Source of the DNA: Stenopsyche tienmushanensis
Taxonomy: Eukaryota; Arthropoda; Insecta; Trichoptera; Stenopsychidae
Length of the DNA stretch: 64,000 nucleotides
Assembly (NCBI GenBank): GCA_008973525.1
Contig: WACJ01000047.1
Coordinates: 1,054,001 to 1,118,000 of the forward strand
Direction: 5' to 3'
The notes under the pieces are model-generated. The model saw nothing but the letters and a program-made list of their open reading frames with translations. It was not told the DNA's origin and did no database searches. A program made the position numbers and the translations under genes. Below are positions 27,636-41,256 of the stretch, one piece after another; positions within the stretch are counted from its first letter, which is position 1; every line of letters begins with the position of its first letter.

Positions 27636-27959
27636 GTAAGGATAATAAGATTTACAAGATAAATTTGAGCTATCATTTAATTTGTCATCTAAAATATACA
27701 CACAAAATATTTGGTCTAATGGATGTTTAAATTCTTTGTTTTAGGTAAGTCTTTCGAATAGCGCAATATCAATCCGAAATACCGAAGTTTGTTTATTTAC
27801 TCCACTTTGAACAGACTGCGGCTGCGAGGCGTAGAATACCCAAAGTCTACGTTAAACGGTTAACATACGCGCAATTGATTTGGCTAATTCAAAATTACAT
27901 TAACTCTTTCGATGAATTTCATAATTTCGCCAACGACTTTTTCGGTTTTCACTGTTTTG

Positions 27960-28053
27960 CAGAATTTTTCGTTTTTACCAATTTTTTCGCGGTGCACTAG
28001 TAATAAGCTCGCGGTACACCAGTGCACCGCGGTGCACCGGTTGAGAAACACTG
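27960..28053. mobile_element. hAT-type element terminus
   Basis: The complement of the end reads CAGTGTTTCTCAACCGGTGC followed by ACCGCGG and GTGCAC motifs, the typical terminus of hAT elements of the Charlie/SPIN style. The opposite end was not found upstream, so the unit is truncated or its left end is decayed. The 8 bases after it (ATGTAGAC) would be the target duplication. Confidence 0.65.
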
Positions 28054-31000
28054 ATGTAGACAGAAAAAAAAAATACTTAAACTAAGAGTATTGAACCATT
28101 TTGAAATTTGAGAAAAAATTAACATGTTACGAAATAAAGCGAATTTAAATTAATGCCTTCATCATTCTAAGACTATTAGATGATATAGTTAATTAACCCC
28201 TAGATATTTTACCCTTTTTGCAAAAAATCATGTCTATTCCATTTTTTAAGCTAAATTTGAGTCTGAATTTGATTTGTAATTGATTTATATTATCAGTGAA
28301 GTCCGATAATTAAGCCACGATATCAAATATTGGCTATGGCTACGATGCAAGTAACTTCATTTACACATTGTTATAAGCAATTCAACCCTCTGCTGCTGTC
28401 ACTCTTGAAGAATTTCATCACTTACATGATGTATGTGGATATTGACGGCGTCTCGTTGAGAAACAAGTTCCACCGATGTCAAAGGTTTATTCAAGTATTG
28501 AAGTTGTCATGTATTGAGTGAAGTATGTGTGCCACATTTAGCACGTTCTGTAGACTTATGAATAACTGATGGCTACCAACCGCTTCCGTTACCAAAGTGA
28601 ATATGGCTTCGCAGATCAACCACATATTCAGAACAGAATCGAGGATGTGAGGAAATGTAAACACTTGTACGTCTACAAATTAAGGTCGTATTCAAGCTGA
28701 AGATACAATGAGATCTTAAGGTGATCATTTTGGCTCATCAAGGCGAAGACAAAGCTCGAAATGAAATTTCTCCAGTGTGAGACTGGGGGAGTTCCATGCA
28801 TGAAAATATACATAGGGATTTCAAACCGCTAAATATGTAATTTATGGATCGATTATGGAGTTTTGCTCAGGCATTAAGAGGTTGTTCAGCAATCAATTTG
28901 CATCAGAATTAATTCTTCAGCTTAAGGAAAGTTTTCATTGAGAGATGAAGGTATTATTGTTTCGCATTAATTATAGGAGGTAGATTGATTAGTTTCAATT
29001 ATGAGTCAAGGTGTATTTAACCCGAGGGGCCTTTAAGAGATGGGTGTATTGGTATTTCCTTAATTACTTCAAATATTGGAGTTCCGAGTTCGCACCTTGC
29101 CCGATTACAAACAACGATTTCCAATAAGCAAATCAAAAGGATTTCTCGCATCAATTGAAATTGTTGGCTAGCTTGTTTGATACGCTTTTGACACATCGGC
29201 ATCATTTGCTTCAGATTCCGGCAGCGGCTAAGTCTTTCTGGAATAGTGTAAGAGAAGACATTGATTATTCAAGTGTGTCTAATCTCTTTTCGTGTGATCG
29301 AGATTAAATTTAGCTAGGATCCAATTAATAATTTGAAACCGTATTAATCCAAAAGTGTTGAATTACTTTCGTACTTATTGCTTCGAAAGTATGTCCTGTC
29401 GAGCGAGTAAACAGTCCCAAACTTAATTTATTCAATTTGGCCATTTGTGTCATAAACACGAAATACAGTTGGCAACATCAATTAATGCCAATTTATTGAA
29501 CAGAACTATTTACGGTTGTGTAAAATAACAAAGCTTTAGCGGTTTGTGGGACTAAAACTTCGATTAAATTGTATTTATATAAAATACTACATTTCATTAT
29601 TAAATATCATTGATAATTAAAAATCGACGATTAGTTTCAATTAAAACGTGGAAAAATACATATTTTTAATCAACCAGGTCAAAAACTCATTATGCATATG
29701 GTGTCTCAAAATGAAATGCATTTAAAATTCAAATAAATACAAGCAATTTGAATCAACTTTAGTATTTGTACTGAGACAGAGCAAAATTTGAAGCAACTGT
29801 GCGATGTATTAAAAATATATTTTTAGTTGTGTTGAGAAACTTATTACCCAAATGCAAATATTTTTTCAATTTGTTTTGCCATTTGCCATTTACTCTTCTA
29901 ATGAACAAATTAAATAATCATGTATGCGCATTTAATGGTTTATGCGGACGGTGGCAAATATTATTGCAAGCACGTTCATATTGCAATTGTAACATGGAGT
30001 TAGGGCCCTCTTGCTATCGGGTTTTGAGGGATCTGAGCGATGAGATGAAGCGTGTGCTGATTGATATTATCTTATTAACTGTTATTGATGATGAGATAGG
30101 GAGATCTAGCTGCAGGAAGGACGTCTTCCCGCAGTCAAGGTTATCCAATGATTCACTCCTAGATGTCGTTGTTTCAGACGCAATGTATCTGCAGTACCAC
30201 ATAAGATGTCATTGTTAAATTGAAACATTGCGTCTGATGAGAGACATTCTATGTCACTGTCAATCTGGTGAATTGAATCTGTACAGATTAATAGCGCCAT
30301 TGTGTAGGAAGGCCATTTCGCCCAAGTTACGAAATTATAAAAAATGGACATCCATATAAAAATATTAATATGACGAATAAAGTATATATTAATTGTTTTC
30401 TTATAACTGCGATTTATTAACATTTAAGTGTGCATATATTTATTTATTGCGCAAATAATGTGCAAAGAAAACGAATAAATGTTGTATCATTATTGGTAAT
30501 TGGCCATAAAATCAATCTTCCTTGGTAAATGGCGAACTCCACTAGGGTTAATTACAGATGACAATTTCTCAACCGTTTCAACCCTTAATGCTGCCATTGA
30601 GTATAGATAAATAGCTTTAAAAGGCCCATCGCCCTTTTATTCTAAATACGCTGCTTAATTTAAATTTATAAATTCACAAAAAACTTATATCATTTAATGG
30701 ATTTACGATCATTTGATGAAATACAGATAAAATGCATCATATTATATAGACTTCATACGTCGTAGAAGCTATGAAGGCTTCGATTGAAAGCCACCCTATT
30801 TTGTTACGATTCGTTTTAATTGAATTCAGTTTTTATCTTTTGATATTAATCTCTTTAAAAATGAAACCCGTTCAAATATTCGCATGGAATAAATTGCATT
30901 CAGCTTCATGATAAAATTTTCGCATCGAAATGGAACAGAATTACAGTTCCAATATGAATGGAGCTGTGTGTGGAATTTTACTGTGAATTCATTTTAACAT

Positions 31001-32235
31001 TCAAGAAAATTCTGTTATAAAAAAAGACTAATTTGGTTTATTCAGCGAACCGCAGCTCTTTAAGGTCTATTTAAACCCCCAGGGTCCCATTGTTATACTT
31101 CTTTGGTCCATCTTTCTCCCTTGAAATGTGATATGTTCTCCATTTTATTTTATCTCGTTTTGATGCTTTAATCTAAATTCGTTATTTTAACATTTTGTAT
31201 TTTTAAGGTATTACTTGAGATGAAAAGAAGTTGCCTCTCCAAATGAATCAAACCGATAAGCTTTATGCATTCAAATTCGAGCAACAATAGCTCGCGACTT
31301 TTAGATTTATTTACGAAGCTCAAATATAAATTATTTTCTATGCTTTGAAATGGTTTATAAACATATAGGACGATTTAAATAAGTCAAGTAAAATGTTATA
31401 AATCGCGCGTGCTCAATCAATAAATCCATGTTATTGAATATGAAGTGATCATTAATTCAAATGGAACAATATTTTTTAGCTACAATCAGCTTTAAAATCA
31501 ATATTAAATTTGTTATTGCTTTGTGGAAAATATATGTACAAGTGATTTTTTTTTTTAAAGAATGAAATTTTATATTGTTATAAACAACTTGAAGAGAAGA
31601 ATAAAAAAAGCACACAGCAGAAAACTTTGGATGAATATTTCGCCGTAGCTTGTGCTTTCCAAGCTATAAATCCTGGAATGAAAACTTTTAATTTTTCATT
31701 ATAAATGCTGCATTTCGTCATAATAATACGTATGTGTTGTTTTAAATATTTCATTATACAAGCATTTCTGGATTACTATTATAAAAGTCTTCTATTGATT
31801 GTTTTCTCTCGTCAAATAGCAAACTGCAACGCAAGTAAGACCATAAAAAAACAAGCTTCCAAGGTAAGTGAATTAAGAAATACTCGTACACATCCATTTT
31901 CTATTGTCACATAAACGTAAGAACACTAAGATCAGAAGACAAACTTACACAATTAGGCTCGCGATTCGATCGCCAAAGGGCTGCTTTGCTTACTACCATA
32001 CTACAATCATGACTATGAATTTCAAAAATTTCAATTACTTAGGAAGTTATAGCTATTATGGTGACGCGGCAACTAAAATGGTCTTCCCAGAATGAAATCT
32101 TTAAACGTGTTTTTTTTGAAACTACATTTTTCAACAAGGTTGACATGATATATCAAGGTCTATTTAACTGATTAACTTAGGTGCAAACTTTTTCTATATA
32201 ACCTTCCATTGCTTCTACCAGATTTATGTCAAAAT
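28054..32235. other. Unassigned intergenic DNA
   Basis: AT-rich, with a 13-bp hairpin at 30174-30237 (listed separately). Overlapping frames at 29.80-30.42 kb on both strands (105 and 139 codons) cross this hairpin and give no recognisable protein. Other frames are shorter and not recognised. Confidence 0.4.
30174..30237. repeat. 13-bp inverted repeat with 38-bp loop
   Basis: TCAGACGCAATGT (30174-30186) and ACATTGCGTCTGA (30225-30237) are perfect complements. It could be the end of a small foldback element; no second signal supports that. Confidence 0.6.
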
Positions 32236-32442
32236 TTAATTTTTAACTATGAAAAATGATAAATGATGGCCAAAAAAGACTTTTTTTGAAGTCATAATTT
32301 TGTGAAAATATTTTTTTTTTAGTTAAGGACTATAGCGACATATTTACTTATTAAGAATTAAATTGTTAGAAAAAGAAATTTAAAATTATCTGAATTTTAT
32401 CTGAACTTTGAAATGATAATATCCAATTTTTTATACATTTTT
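32236..32442 (+). repeat. Degenerate remnant of the GTGCG-ended TIR family
   Basis: The segment AGTTAAGGACTATAGCGACA, then TTTACT-ATTAAGAATTAAATTGTTAGAAA, matches the interior of copy D near 44.81-44.87 kb (GGTTAGTGACTATAGTGACA, then TTTACTAACTATGAATTATATTGTTGGAAA). The ends are lost. It lies immediately before the direct repeat, as copy D does. Confidence 0.5.
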
Positions 32443-33090
32443 GAGTCTCAACTATTGTAATTTAAAGGTAAAAACCGTCAAACTATTTAATTTTCGTACA
32501 AACAAAATAATGAAAAACTAAAAGGGATATAAGTGTGTTTCTTCGTCAATTATTTTTCGATCGTCTTTGAAATTAATCATAATAGATAAGAACTTTTTTG
32601 TAACATTGATTTTCCGTGAATTCCATATTTGTATGTGACAAAAATAAATGTTAGCTATGTTGAACATTCAAAATAGATATCCTAATATTATACATTCTAT
32701 TAGAATTATTTATTTAGACCACTTAAATTGAATTAGGGGTTGATCCAATGGAGCAAAATATATCAATTTAACATGATATATCCTTGTCAATTAGCTTAAT
32801 TTTGAATATATGGCTGTGATAATCTTGAGTCGTGTTTAAATGTCTAAAAATTTAAATAAAATTAAATAGATGCCCACAACATACATCTATTTTTTTATAA
32901 TAAACTTGTCTTGATGTTCTAATATAAATGTTTAACGAATAGTTATGTCTCGAGTAGATTCTTGTTTTCATATGGATATTGATTGATTCGTGATATATTA
33001 AATATTAAAACGATCGATATTATGTATAGAGAGATAAGTAAAAAAAAAACATTATTTCTATCTTTTATTGAGAATGATTTGAATATACTG
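32443..33090 (+). repeat. ~650-bp direct repeat, left copy
   Basis: Aligns along its length with 45398-46044, same strand. Landmarks in both: GAGTCTCAACTATT, TTCTTCGTCAATTATTTTTC, ACATTGATTTTCCGTGAATT, ATGTTAGCTATGTTGAACAT, TATTTAGACCACTTAAATT, ATGATATATCCTTGTCAATT (one change), AGATTCTTG(T/C)TTT and ATTGAGAATGATT(T/C)GAATA. No open frame is shared. Confidence 0.85.
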
Positions 33091-36000
33091 TTACGGTTTA
33101 ATAACACTCATGTGCAAAATTTGACATTATATTTAACATATAAAAAATATTAAAAAGCGTTATTTGAGAAATAGAATTTATACGATGATTTATGTCGCAA
33201 TTCACCTCTATTTACAAAATGGGTCACAAAGTGATATGTAATACCTAAGTGTTGGTCTTTATGGGAAATGGGATAGTTATGTGGAAAATCTCCTCACACG
33301 TAATAAACCGTCGCCCGCCACCCACCGGAGATGTGGTCTGTTTTATAGGTGGTTCTCAAACCACGCCGCCAACATCGTCAGATCACATGCTTAAAAATAG
33401 CTCCAATATTTTGGACTTTGGGAAATTGGAAAAATTTATGACCGATCATCTCGGCGAGACTAATACTCTGCGCATTCATCCCGGCAAAACGACATTATTA
33501 TAAATATTTAGAACGAATCGTCCTTCTCAACTTTGTGGCATTGGTATTCATACTTGATACACCATTATTTGTCAAAAATCGTGTTTAGCAAACCGTTTAT
33601 TTTCTTTGCCCAAAAATATGTAAATTTATGGTTCTAAGTAACCCAACATACAAAGGCTTTACATAATATTTTTTTGCGTGAAATTCATAAATATGAAACG
33701 AAATTTATATATTCATACTTTTGTTAAATGGGCGATAAATAAAAAGAAAAAAATGTACTTTGTTTCTATTAATGCGGGGGATGAAAGAGTTAAACGCTTG
33801 CGATTAATAAAAATTGTTCTAGGGTGATTGTTTCGGAATATTGGGAATTTTATAAAGATACTCTGTCGATATATCGACGAATATTTTTAAGATCCGAATT
33901 GATTTTTAAGACAAAAGCTCATTTAATTTTTTTTTGTACCGGAGCTTTTATGAAGCTCTCAATCGTCACATCACATATTTTATGCAAAGCGTATGTCGAG
34001 AAGTGTGTCAGCATGGCATAGTAATAAAAATCCCGAAAGATTAACAAGTTTTTCAGTAAAGATGAGTATCACGATTAAAGATTTATATATTTACCGAAGA
34101 CTAGAAGCAAGATTGCTTTTGAGCTTCCGGCATCTGTGCGTGTTTTGAATCTTAAAATTTATCACCATGCATTTTGAACAGTGCCTGTTCATCTTCATGA
34201 GGCCCACTCAAAAATATATATTCTGGTTGGGAATGCTTAAAATACACACATCTTAATGTTAAATTATTATTAATCGTTTGGGAACAGTGAAAGTATGTTG
34301 AGATAACGGATTCTAATGGCGATGTCAAAAAAGCTTCTAGTTAGTTATGAATATGTATTTTTAAGTTAAAACCGAAATATAATAACTATAAAAATGGCTG
34401 TCTGAATTTAAATAATATTTTGTTACGAGGTGTATAGAAGATTTTAAATGTACTGGGACCTAGTATAATAAGCTCGCATGGTTCCATAAAAATATTGTGT
34501 AATATAAATAAATGTTATACGAGGTTTGAAAATGATACAAAATTATGGTATGCGTACCAAAAAAAAGATATTTGTTTCATTTTTAAGATCTTTTTCTCAT
34601 TTTCAAAGATTAATTTTTCATTATATGACCAAAAAATACTGTACAGATAGAGTTATTCTGTTTAATTATGCTGTAAAGCGAATATGGGTATATTGGCAAA
34701 AGACGACGATCTTCCAGAATTTTTCAATGCAGAATGAAATACAAAAATTAGGTAAAATAACATATATTATATCAAAGCATTCATATTGTAAGCTCCAAAA
34801 TACCTGCACGGTTAAAGTCCGAAGGAAATATGCGGATGGGGGTGTAATTGAACCTCCATGTAGTTTATCATGGTTATTTTTTACAGTCTGTGGGTGCACA
34901 TTGTCTCTCGATTAATCTAGTTTGGTCGCCTCTATATCTCTTCTGATTTAATTTGTTCAATAGCTGATATTCAATTTCGGCAGTAATAGATTCACTATGA
35001 CTTTAATAGCTCATGGTGAACTACAATATATCAATAATGTGTTGATATAAAGAGAAATGTGCTGAATTTTAACTCTTGATCTTTTTCTATTTTGATTATT
35101 ATAAATTGTTTTTTGATCATGTTATGATTTTCTGAGGTTAAGTTAATTTTACTCGCAACTTTTATCATTTAATTTAATGAAGCATTTACTATTTTATGTA
35201 TATAGTGACTGTCACGACCCCTTTTAATATAGATTTAAGCATCAAAGGAAGATATTGTAAAGCTCTGTCGTCTTATTGTAAATGTGCATTAATTAAGGTA
35301 AGCGTGTGTCAATGGACTGGAAAGATAACCACATATTATTATGTATTCAATAATGGAGAAAGTGATTAAGAACACGTGGGTGAGTGAACAATATAACAGA
35401 AGGATGGGGCTAGGCAAGGTTTATTTTATTTCGATCGTTTCCATATAAATCAACCTGATGTCTAACTATTCGCAAATTATGAATAACAAATCCTTTATTA
35501 TATTTATTTAGGATGCGTAGATCAAGGTTTGACCTACTTTTCTGGTTCTTGAAAATGAAGCATTAAGACTATTAATAACATCGGAAAGACCACTTATCCG
35601 TGACTGCTTTGAAGTAATCATTAAAATATTCTACCAAATAAAATTTTAGTAAGAATTAAATGTCTTGTCAGAATGTACGTATTTGGCAGAATCGCTTGTA
35701 AAAAACTGTTCTTATTAGTATTTTTAAGTTAATTGAGATAATCATAAATATATAATCAATTTTAATCGCATGTATGTAATACTAAGAATAAATAAAAATA
35801 TTAATTATGTGTTGTGACAATCCTGAACAAAAAATGCTCAAACCTCGTAAATTATCGCACAGGACAGCATGATACAACTTTTTATGCAATTTCCTAATAT
35901 CTCTTAACTCGCTAGCAGTTAAAAGATTAAGGTGCCAAATCTGTTTTCATCGTTTATTTTCTAAGAAAAGATTTTTTCATGTGGTGGTTTATCATTTGTC

Positions 36001-37517
36001 TCCCACATGTATCGTGATAATAGATCAGAAATATTCAATATTTATAATCTCCCAAATTTATTAGTACAGTGATGGTTTTTTCTATAATTTAGGTTCCAAT
36101 CCTGAACTTTTATCATAATAATTCAGAATCCAATATTATACAAAAGTTTTGTTAATAAGCACATTATTATTGTTCTGAATATACCCAAAATTTGCAGATT
36201 TGTATGAAAACTATGCTTTTCTCGTTAAGTTTGAAAAGCATCTTGATTTTATCAGAATGACAGTGATTAACTATTACGTATCACGGGATGACAAATAAAA
36301 TAATTTATTTCATTTCTTTATTTATCGTCTCGGGAATTTTATCTGTCTTTGTTGAAAAAGTGTTGAAACCATCGGGAGAAGTTGTGGATTAATTAATATC
36401 TTAATGCTTGTTTATTTGGGATAGAATTGAGATTAATTCGAGCGATTTGTTTTAACAAAGTTTCGTCATACGCGGCTAATTTTCGAGAAAATATGTGATC
36501 ATGGAGATCTATTTTAGAGGTGGGAATAAAATCAAAAAGCCGAGAGCGAGAACCTTTACCATGAAAGTGACGAAAGGATTTGCAGCGTCAGTAATGAAAG
36601 GATGAAAAACTTGGAGATGTAGCCGTATAAAAAGTGATCTGCACGAACGAGAAGGTCGAATGGCTTTTCTTTATATCCATTCCGTGTCCGGAATTTCGAT
36701 TAAGCCGGATGATCAAGACCGCGTAATTACACATCAAGCAGATATTATAACGAGGGTTGTCGAATTGATTTTTTTTGGCAATGCATTGAAACGAGTTATT
36801 TTTCAAGTGATCGCCCAATCTCGCCTCATAACAATAAAGTTTAACATTCCATTATCATTTTTATGGCATTTTCCATCGCTTGTATAATTGATCTTTCTGT
36901 TTGTTCGACGGTAACCTTTTGGGTATGAAATTTCCTACGGGTATCGTAAATTCTGCGAGCGCTTCCGTATCAATCGACTTAACTATTTACGGAAATGACG
37001 GCTGTTATTTATAATCCCTAGTTATTTAACCGCAAGGAAACATTTCAAGTGCCAATTAATTATTTTCATGGCCTCCCTATTCATTCCTTTCTTATTCAAG
37101 CCAGTGATGAGCCTCAATTTTAATGCCTAATTCGGGTTGTAAACACAATTTCATGTAATTAAAAAGAGATTCAACCCCCAGATATCCTTGAGGGGAAAAG
37201 AACTATTCTAACATCTTGTTATTTTGAACAAACAATTTAATTTCTATCGATACTCAAAATCTTGTTTTATCGATCAGTCTGTAAATATGACTGTTAATTT
37301 ATAAGAAGGCATAACTTAAAACTTAAAAAAGTATAGCTTAATGTTAATATTTAACCAATATATATTATGTTTAATGTATGTAGATTTTTTGGATAAATCT
37401 GTAATATTTCTAAATAAATCAAAAAACGATTAATGTAGAACGGGATGTTTTTAGTTTTTTATGAAAAAAAAAACTTTTAACAGTAAATTATTCATACTCA
37501 TTTAAAGTAAATAGTAA
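33091..37517. other. Unassigned intergenic DNA
   Basis: AT-rich with short chance frames (the longest, 129 codons at 34526-34915, overlaps an opposite-strand frame and looks like no family). 36.85-37.10 kb is of higher complexity without repeats and could be conserved noncoding DNA. GTGGTT-CTCA-AACCAC is a small hairpin near 33351. Confidence 0.4.
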
Positions 37518-38483
37518 ACTTTAACCTTTTTTGTGCGATAGATGCATTTCGCAGAAAATCGGTCAAAAAAGTCATGACTTACATATAAAAAGTGAAGATG
37601 CGTTCCATGGATTTTTAAAACTGCATAACTTTGAAAAGTCTATATAAAATATCGTATAAAAATAGTTAATAAAAAAACAGGAAAACAAAAAGGAAATTAA
37701 AAATAATGTTTTTGGTAAGATTTAAAGGACGTCTTGCATCATATGTCAAATCTCAAATACCAAATATCCACTAGATAAATATTAATTATCTTAATTACAA
37801 ACTGTTATCGCTATATGATTATTTTCGTTGCATTTTTCGAAATCTCAAAATTGCTTTCTTCTTCAAAGAAATAGTATACCCAGTGTCAATGTCATCATTG
37901 TTCTGTGTAGATTTTCTCTTTCTAACAATATAATTCATAATTAGTAAAGATGTCACTATAGTCACTAGCAAAAAAAAAAAATCACAAAATGGCGACGGTT
38001 TAAAAAAATTTAGTCAAGTCATTTTTTTACCTTATTTTGTCACACTTTAATTTTTTTTACGTACTCTTTATGAAGTAAAAAAAGAAAAAAATAATTTTAA
38101 AAAAAACCGCATAACTTCGAAATCGCAATGGAAAACAGGTTTGAGTGTATATTCACTAGCATTACAATCAAAATTACGCACATTTATTTAGAATGCGTGG
38201 GTTAAGCTTACTTTAAAACTACTAAAACTACCACTACTTTATATGTCGGTTGATTATATGATAAATTAAATATTTTGCTAAAGAAACTCTGGAGGGTCTT
38301 GCTAGAGAAGGTATCTGAATTTATATTTATCTTTAGAAGTTATCCTCGATGCAGTTATACGTTTCCCCTATGAAATCACATACTTCAACTAAGTACAAAA
38401 TATCCTGAAAGTTTAAATTTTTGTATATATAGACCCTAAGCTTTGCGCCTTTAAATAGAGAACCATCTTCTCTTATTCCAACA
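37518..38483 (-). repeat. Left arm of a ~1-kb inverted repeat; contains TIR-family copy C
   Basis: Outer part 37518-38150 is copy C of the GTGCG-ended family (minus orientation). The inner ~330 bp continues to match the complement of 44298-44630: CTCTGGAG(G/A)GTCTTGCTAGAGAAGGTA, GCAGTTATACGTTCCCCTATG (one change), GCGCCTTTAAATAGAGAACC. Matching stops after TCTTATTCCAACA on the inside and at the family terminus on the outside. Confidence 0.85.
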
Positions 38484-40655
38484 AACAACCGGTCAAGTCC
38501 GATAACAAATAGCTTCTGAATAGGTACTACGTTAAAATCAAAGAAAAAGATTGATAAATTGTTTGATCTAGCTTCGATCTTCCACTTTTATTTTAAAATA
38601 ATACTTTAATAATCACCCATTAGAGCATTGATCTTTATATGGTAGATAATCTTCAAGGGTCTATTTTAGCATGATTTTTGCTCTTTTAAAATTTTTATAG
38701 AAGAAATCATTATAAACTAAATATACATCATTCTTATGACTTGTTCGTTCCTTGGTGTGACCTTTTAAAAAAATATTTTTTTAAATTCTTAAATACCATT
38801 ACAAATGCATAGTTAATAACTCTTGATTGTTTTAGAATTTATCTCAGCCATTTTGTTTTGGCAAAATGTATTTCATTTAGTTAATTAATCAAGGCGACTT
38901 TGTATACTTCTGTTGAAAAGCTAAAGAAAAATCTTATATCCATGATTATTTTTTGTTGCAATTATATGACAATGCACTAGCTTAGGATATAAGAACATAT
39001 TGCTATCAGACACAATGCCATTCAATTTCATTGAGGTTTATTTTCTCTTATTACTGAGGATTGTGAACTCCATGAAAAGAACATTTATCAAAGAGAAAAT
39101 ATTGGATATAACTAAGTTATTGGGATAGGTTAATTGGAGGCAGAGAATCGATGAGTATGTTTATTTGACCGACTCAATTAATCGTCTCAATATTTACTTT
39201 TCAGAACAATGAAATTAGGATAAGCTCGATTCATAACAGTATCCTAGGACTAAGTCTATTCAATTAAATTGAAATATAATTGGCTTATAATCTTTGGTTA
39301 TCTGTATTAAGTCAGAGGAAATATGCATTGAAAAAATTAGATCGATTAATTATCAACAACCGTTGAAAATAGTTCATATTTATTTATCCAGAAGGAAGTA
39401 ATTCTTTAAAACGATTTGAATTGGGAGGTTTTGCCACATTCTCCATATTTCCCAAATCTGTTCTCTCAAACTATTATTTTAGCCAAGTTTTAAATTGATA
39501 ATATTTGGCTAAGAATAATTGAAAATTGCAATACAATATACATGGAAAATAGTTGTCAATATTGGCGAAAATTTAGCTTCATAAAATGATGGATTAAATC
39601 TAGATATTTGAATTGATTCAAATGCAAACCTTGTTGATTTTGAAATGCTTTAAATATCACAAAACAAAAAAGACTGGAAAATTGGCCCATATTATGTTTG
39701 AAATACTGATATTTTATTGAAAGGATATGATGGTCTTATTTGAAAATAATCCAATTAATAAAAACGTTTGATTTGCTCAAGCACGAAGTCCTTGTAAGCC
39801 AATCGATGATATATATAGTAGACGTGGGATTAGATGGATATGGCGGAATTTTAATTTGGAATTTAAAGCGGCATTGAGGTAAATATGAGGGATGTGTTCT
39901 GGCATGGTTATTAAAAGATAATATCGGGAATCATGGGTGCGGTGGATCTTCCCTTTATATATTGCCACTCAATTACGCTATGATTGTTTAAGCACGTGGA
40001 GGGAATCATCCATCTTTCCGGCCACCCTTTCTCTTCCCTCGCGATTATTCTGCCATTTCCAAACCGTTTTATTAGATTGTTTACGCAATGAAAAATGGTG
40101 GGGGTATTTTTCTCTCCCATGATTTGGCCCATTGTTGGCATTTTTATCCTTCGCGGGGCTTTCTGACCCATGATTTGCGGGCAGCGAATGTACGTATGTA
40201 TTCAGTGGGCTGCTAATATTTCACTGTCAGTTAATATCCGGAAGCAGGTACGGGCCTACATTACAAATCACCATATCTATTTACGGAGACTTCATGAAAA
40301 AGAGATCGGATTTTGTATTGCAAACAAATGTTGGCAATCTAAATTTGACGTGCGAGAAATCCTACCTTCAGATTCTGAAATAAATATTCTATACGATACA
40401 AAGTGTTGGCATAATGCGGCAGCTCTCAGCCTGGGTATACATACCCTTAATGTTTGTATATTAAAGGGCACATCTGACTTTAAATCAAAAATAAATGTAG
40501 ATTGGAAGTCACGAATAAAACGACTAGGTATTAATTTTATTCCAACGACATTTTTTCCATTAATAACATTTTTTTTATAGATATATAAATAATTTTGTTT
40601 CAAATAAAAATTGAGATTATGTTAACATCTTATATTTATTAACTACTTAAGCGCC

Positions 40656-40677
40656 AGTGACTCACAGGTGAGTCACT
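40656..40677. promoter_or_regulatory. 22-bp palindrome with two AP-1-type sites
   Basis: Arms AGTGACTCAC and GTGAGTCACT separated by AG. Each arm contains TGACTCA (TGAGTCA on the other strand), the consensus bound by Jun/Fos and related bZIP proteins. Regulatory use is inference only. Confidence 0.35.
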
Positions 40678-40849
40678 ATAGTTTTTCACAGAAAGACAAA
40701 TATCTTTTAATGCTGTATTCCTGTACATTTCTGTTAACGGGAGACATATTTCAAATATATCTATTTAATATATTTTCTTAAATCTCTTTTTAATATAATT
40801 GCAAGCGATATATTTGCATCCACTCCTTGAATCGTCAAAGATCGAGGCA

Positions 40850-40975
40850 TAAAATCGGTGGCAAAGGTTTGATCGTCGAGATCGACGAGAGTTTGTTCAC
40901 CAAACGTTCACCGGCCAAAGTTCAACAAAATTAGGAAGAAATGTAATATAAATATTTGGTCTGCATTGTACAATA
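40850..40975 (+). pseudogene. Merlin/ISXO2-like transposase fragment
   Basis: The frame reads GGKGLIVEIDESLFTKR, matching the first catalytic block of IS1595/ISXO2-type (Merlin) transposases (usually VEIDExxxGKRKYxRG...WVFGG). A shifted frame continues GQSSTKLGRNVI then WIFG-like sequence. Only this block is left and no termini were found. Confidence 0.5.
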
Positions 40976-41022
40976 TTCAATGTGCATGTGCAAAAGTGAT
41001 CTTCTAGTGGCGGTTTCATTGT

Positions 41023-41104
41023 ATGATGTGATTCCAAAGTGTGGTTAATAAGGCACTCCAGCGTAATCAGATCTTCAGATTGTCAAGCAGCTAGAACACT
41101 CAGG
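41023..41104 (+). repeat. Exon-like repeat segment, third copy
   Basis: Resembles 26990-27062: CACTCCAGCGTAATCAGATC...GTCAAGCAGCTAGAACACTCAG followed by a GTTAGTA donor-like sequence. The frame is broken upstream, but the end reads DCQAARTLR, comparable with DRHAAKILR. Confidence 0.35.
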
Positions 41105-41256
41105 TTAGTATTGCTGGAAATCGAAGATTATTACATGGGTTTGCTACAAATAAGATTAACGATTCTATGTTGTTTATAGGTATGTTATTCGATTCGGTAT
41201 AACGTCGCGCTGGGAAACGAATGCATTAATCAAAGTGCGAATCTCTTGATAGACGA

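Noticed and set aside
29799..30423. 139-codon plus and 105-codon minus frames
   Set aside because: They overlap each other across a hairpin and neither resembles a protein family; long frames of this size are expected occasionally in 64 kb.
34526..34915. 129-codon plus-strand frame
   Set aside because: AT-driven composition, overlaps a similar-size antisense frame, no family resemblance.
36660..36887. TTTCGATTAAGCCGGATGAT as a pogo terminus
   Set aside because: No CAGT start, no TA border and no inverted partner.
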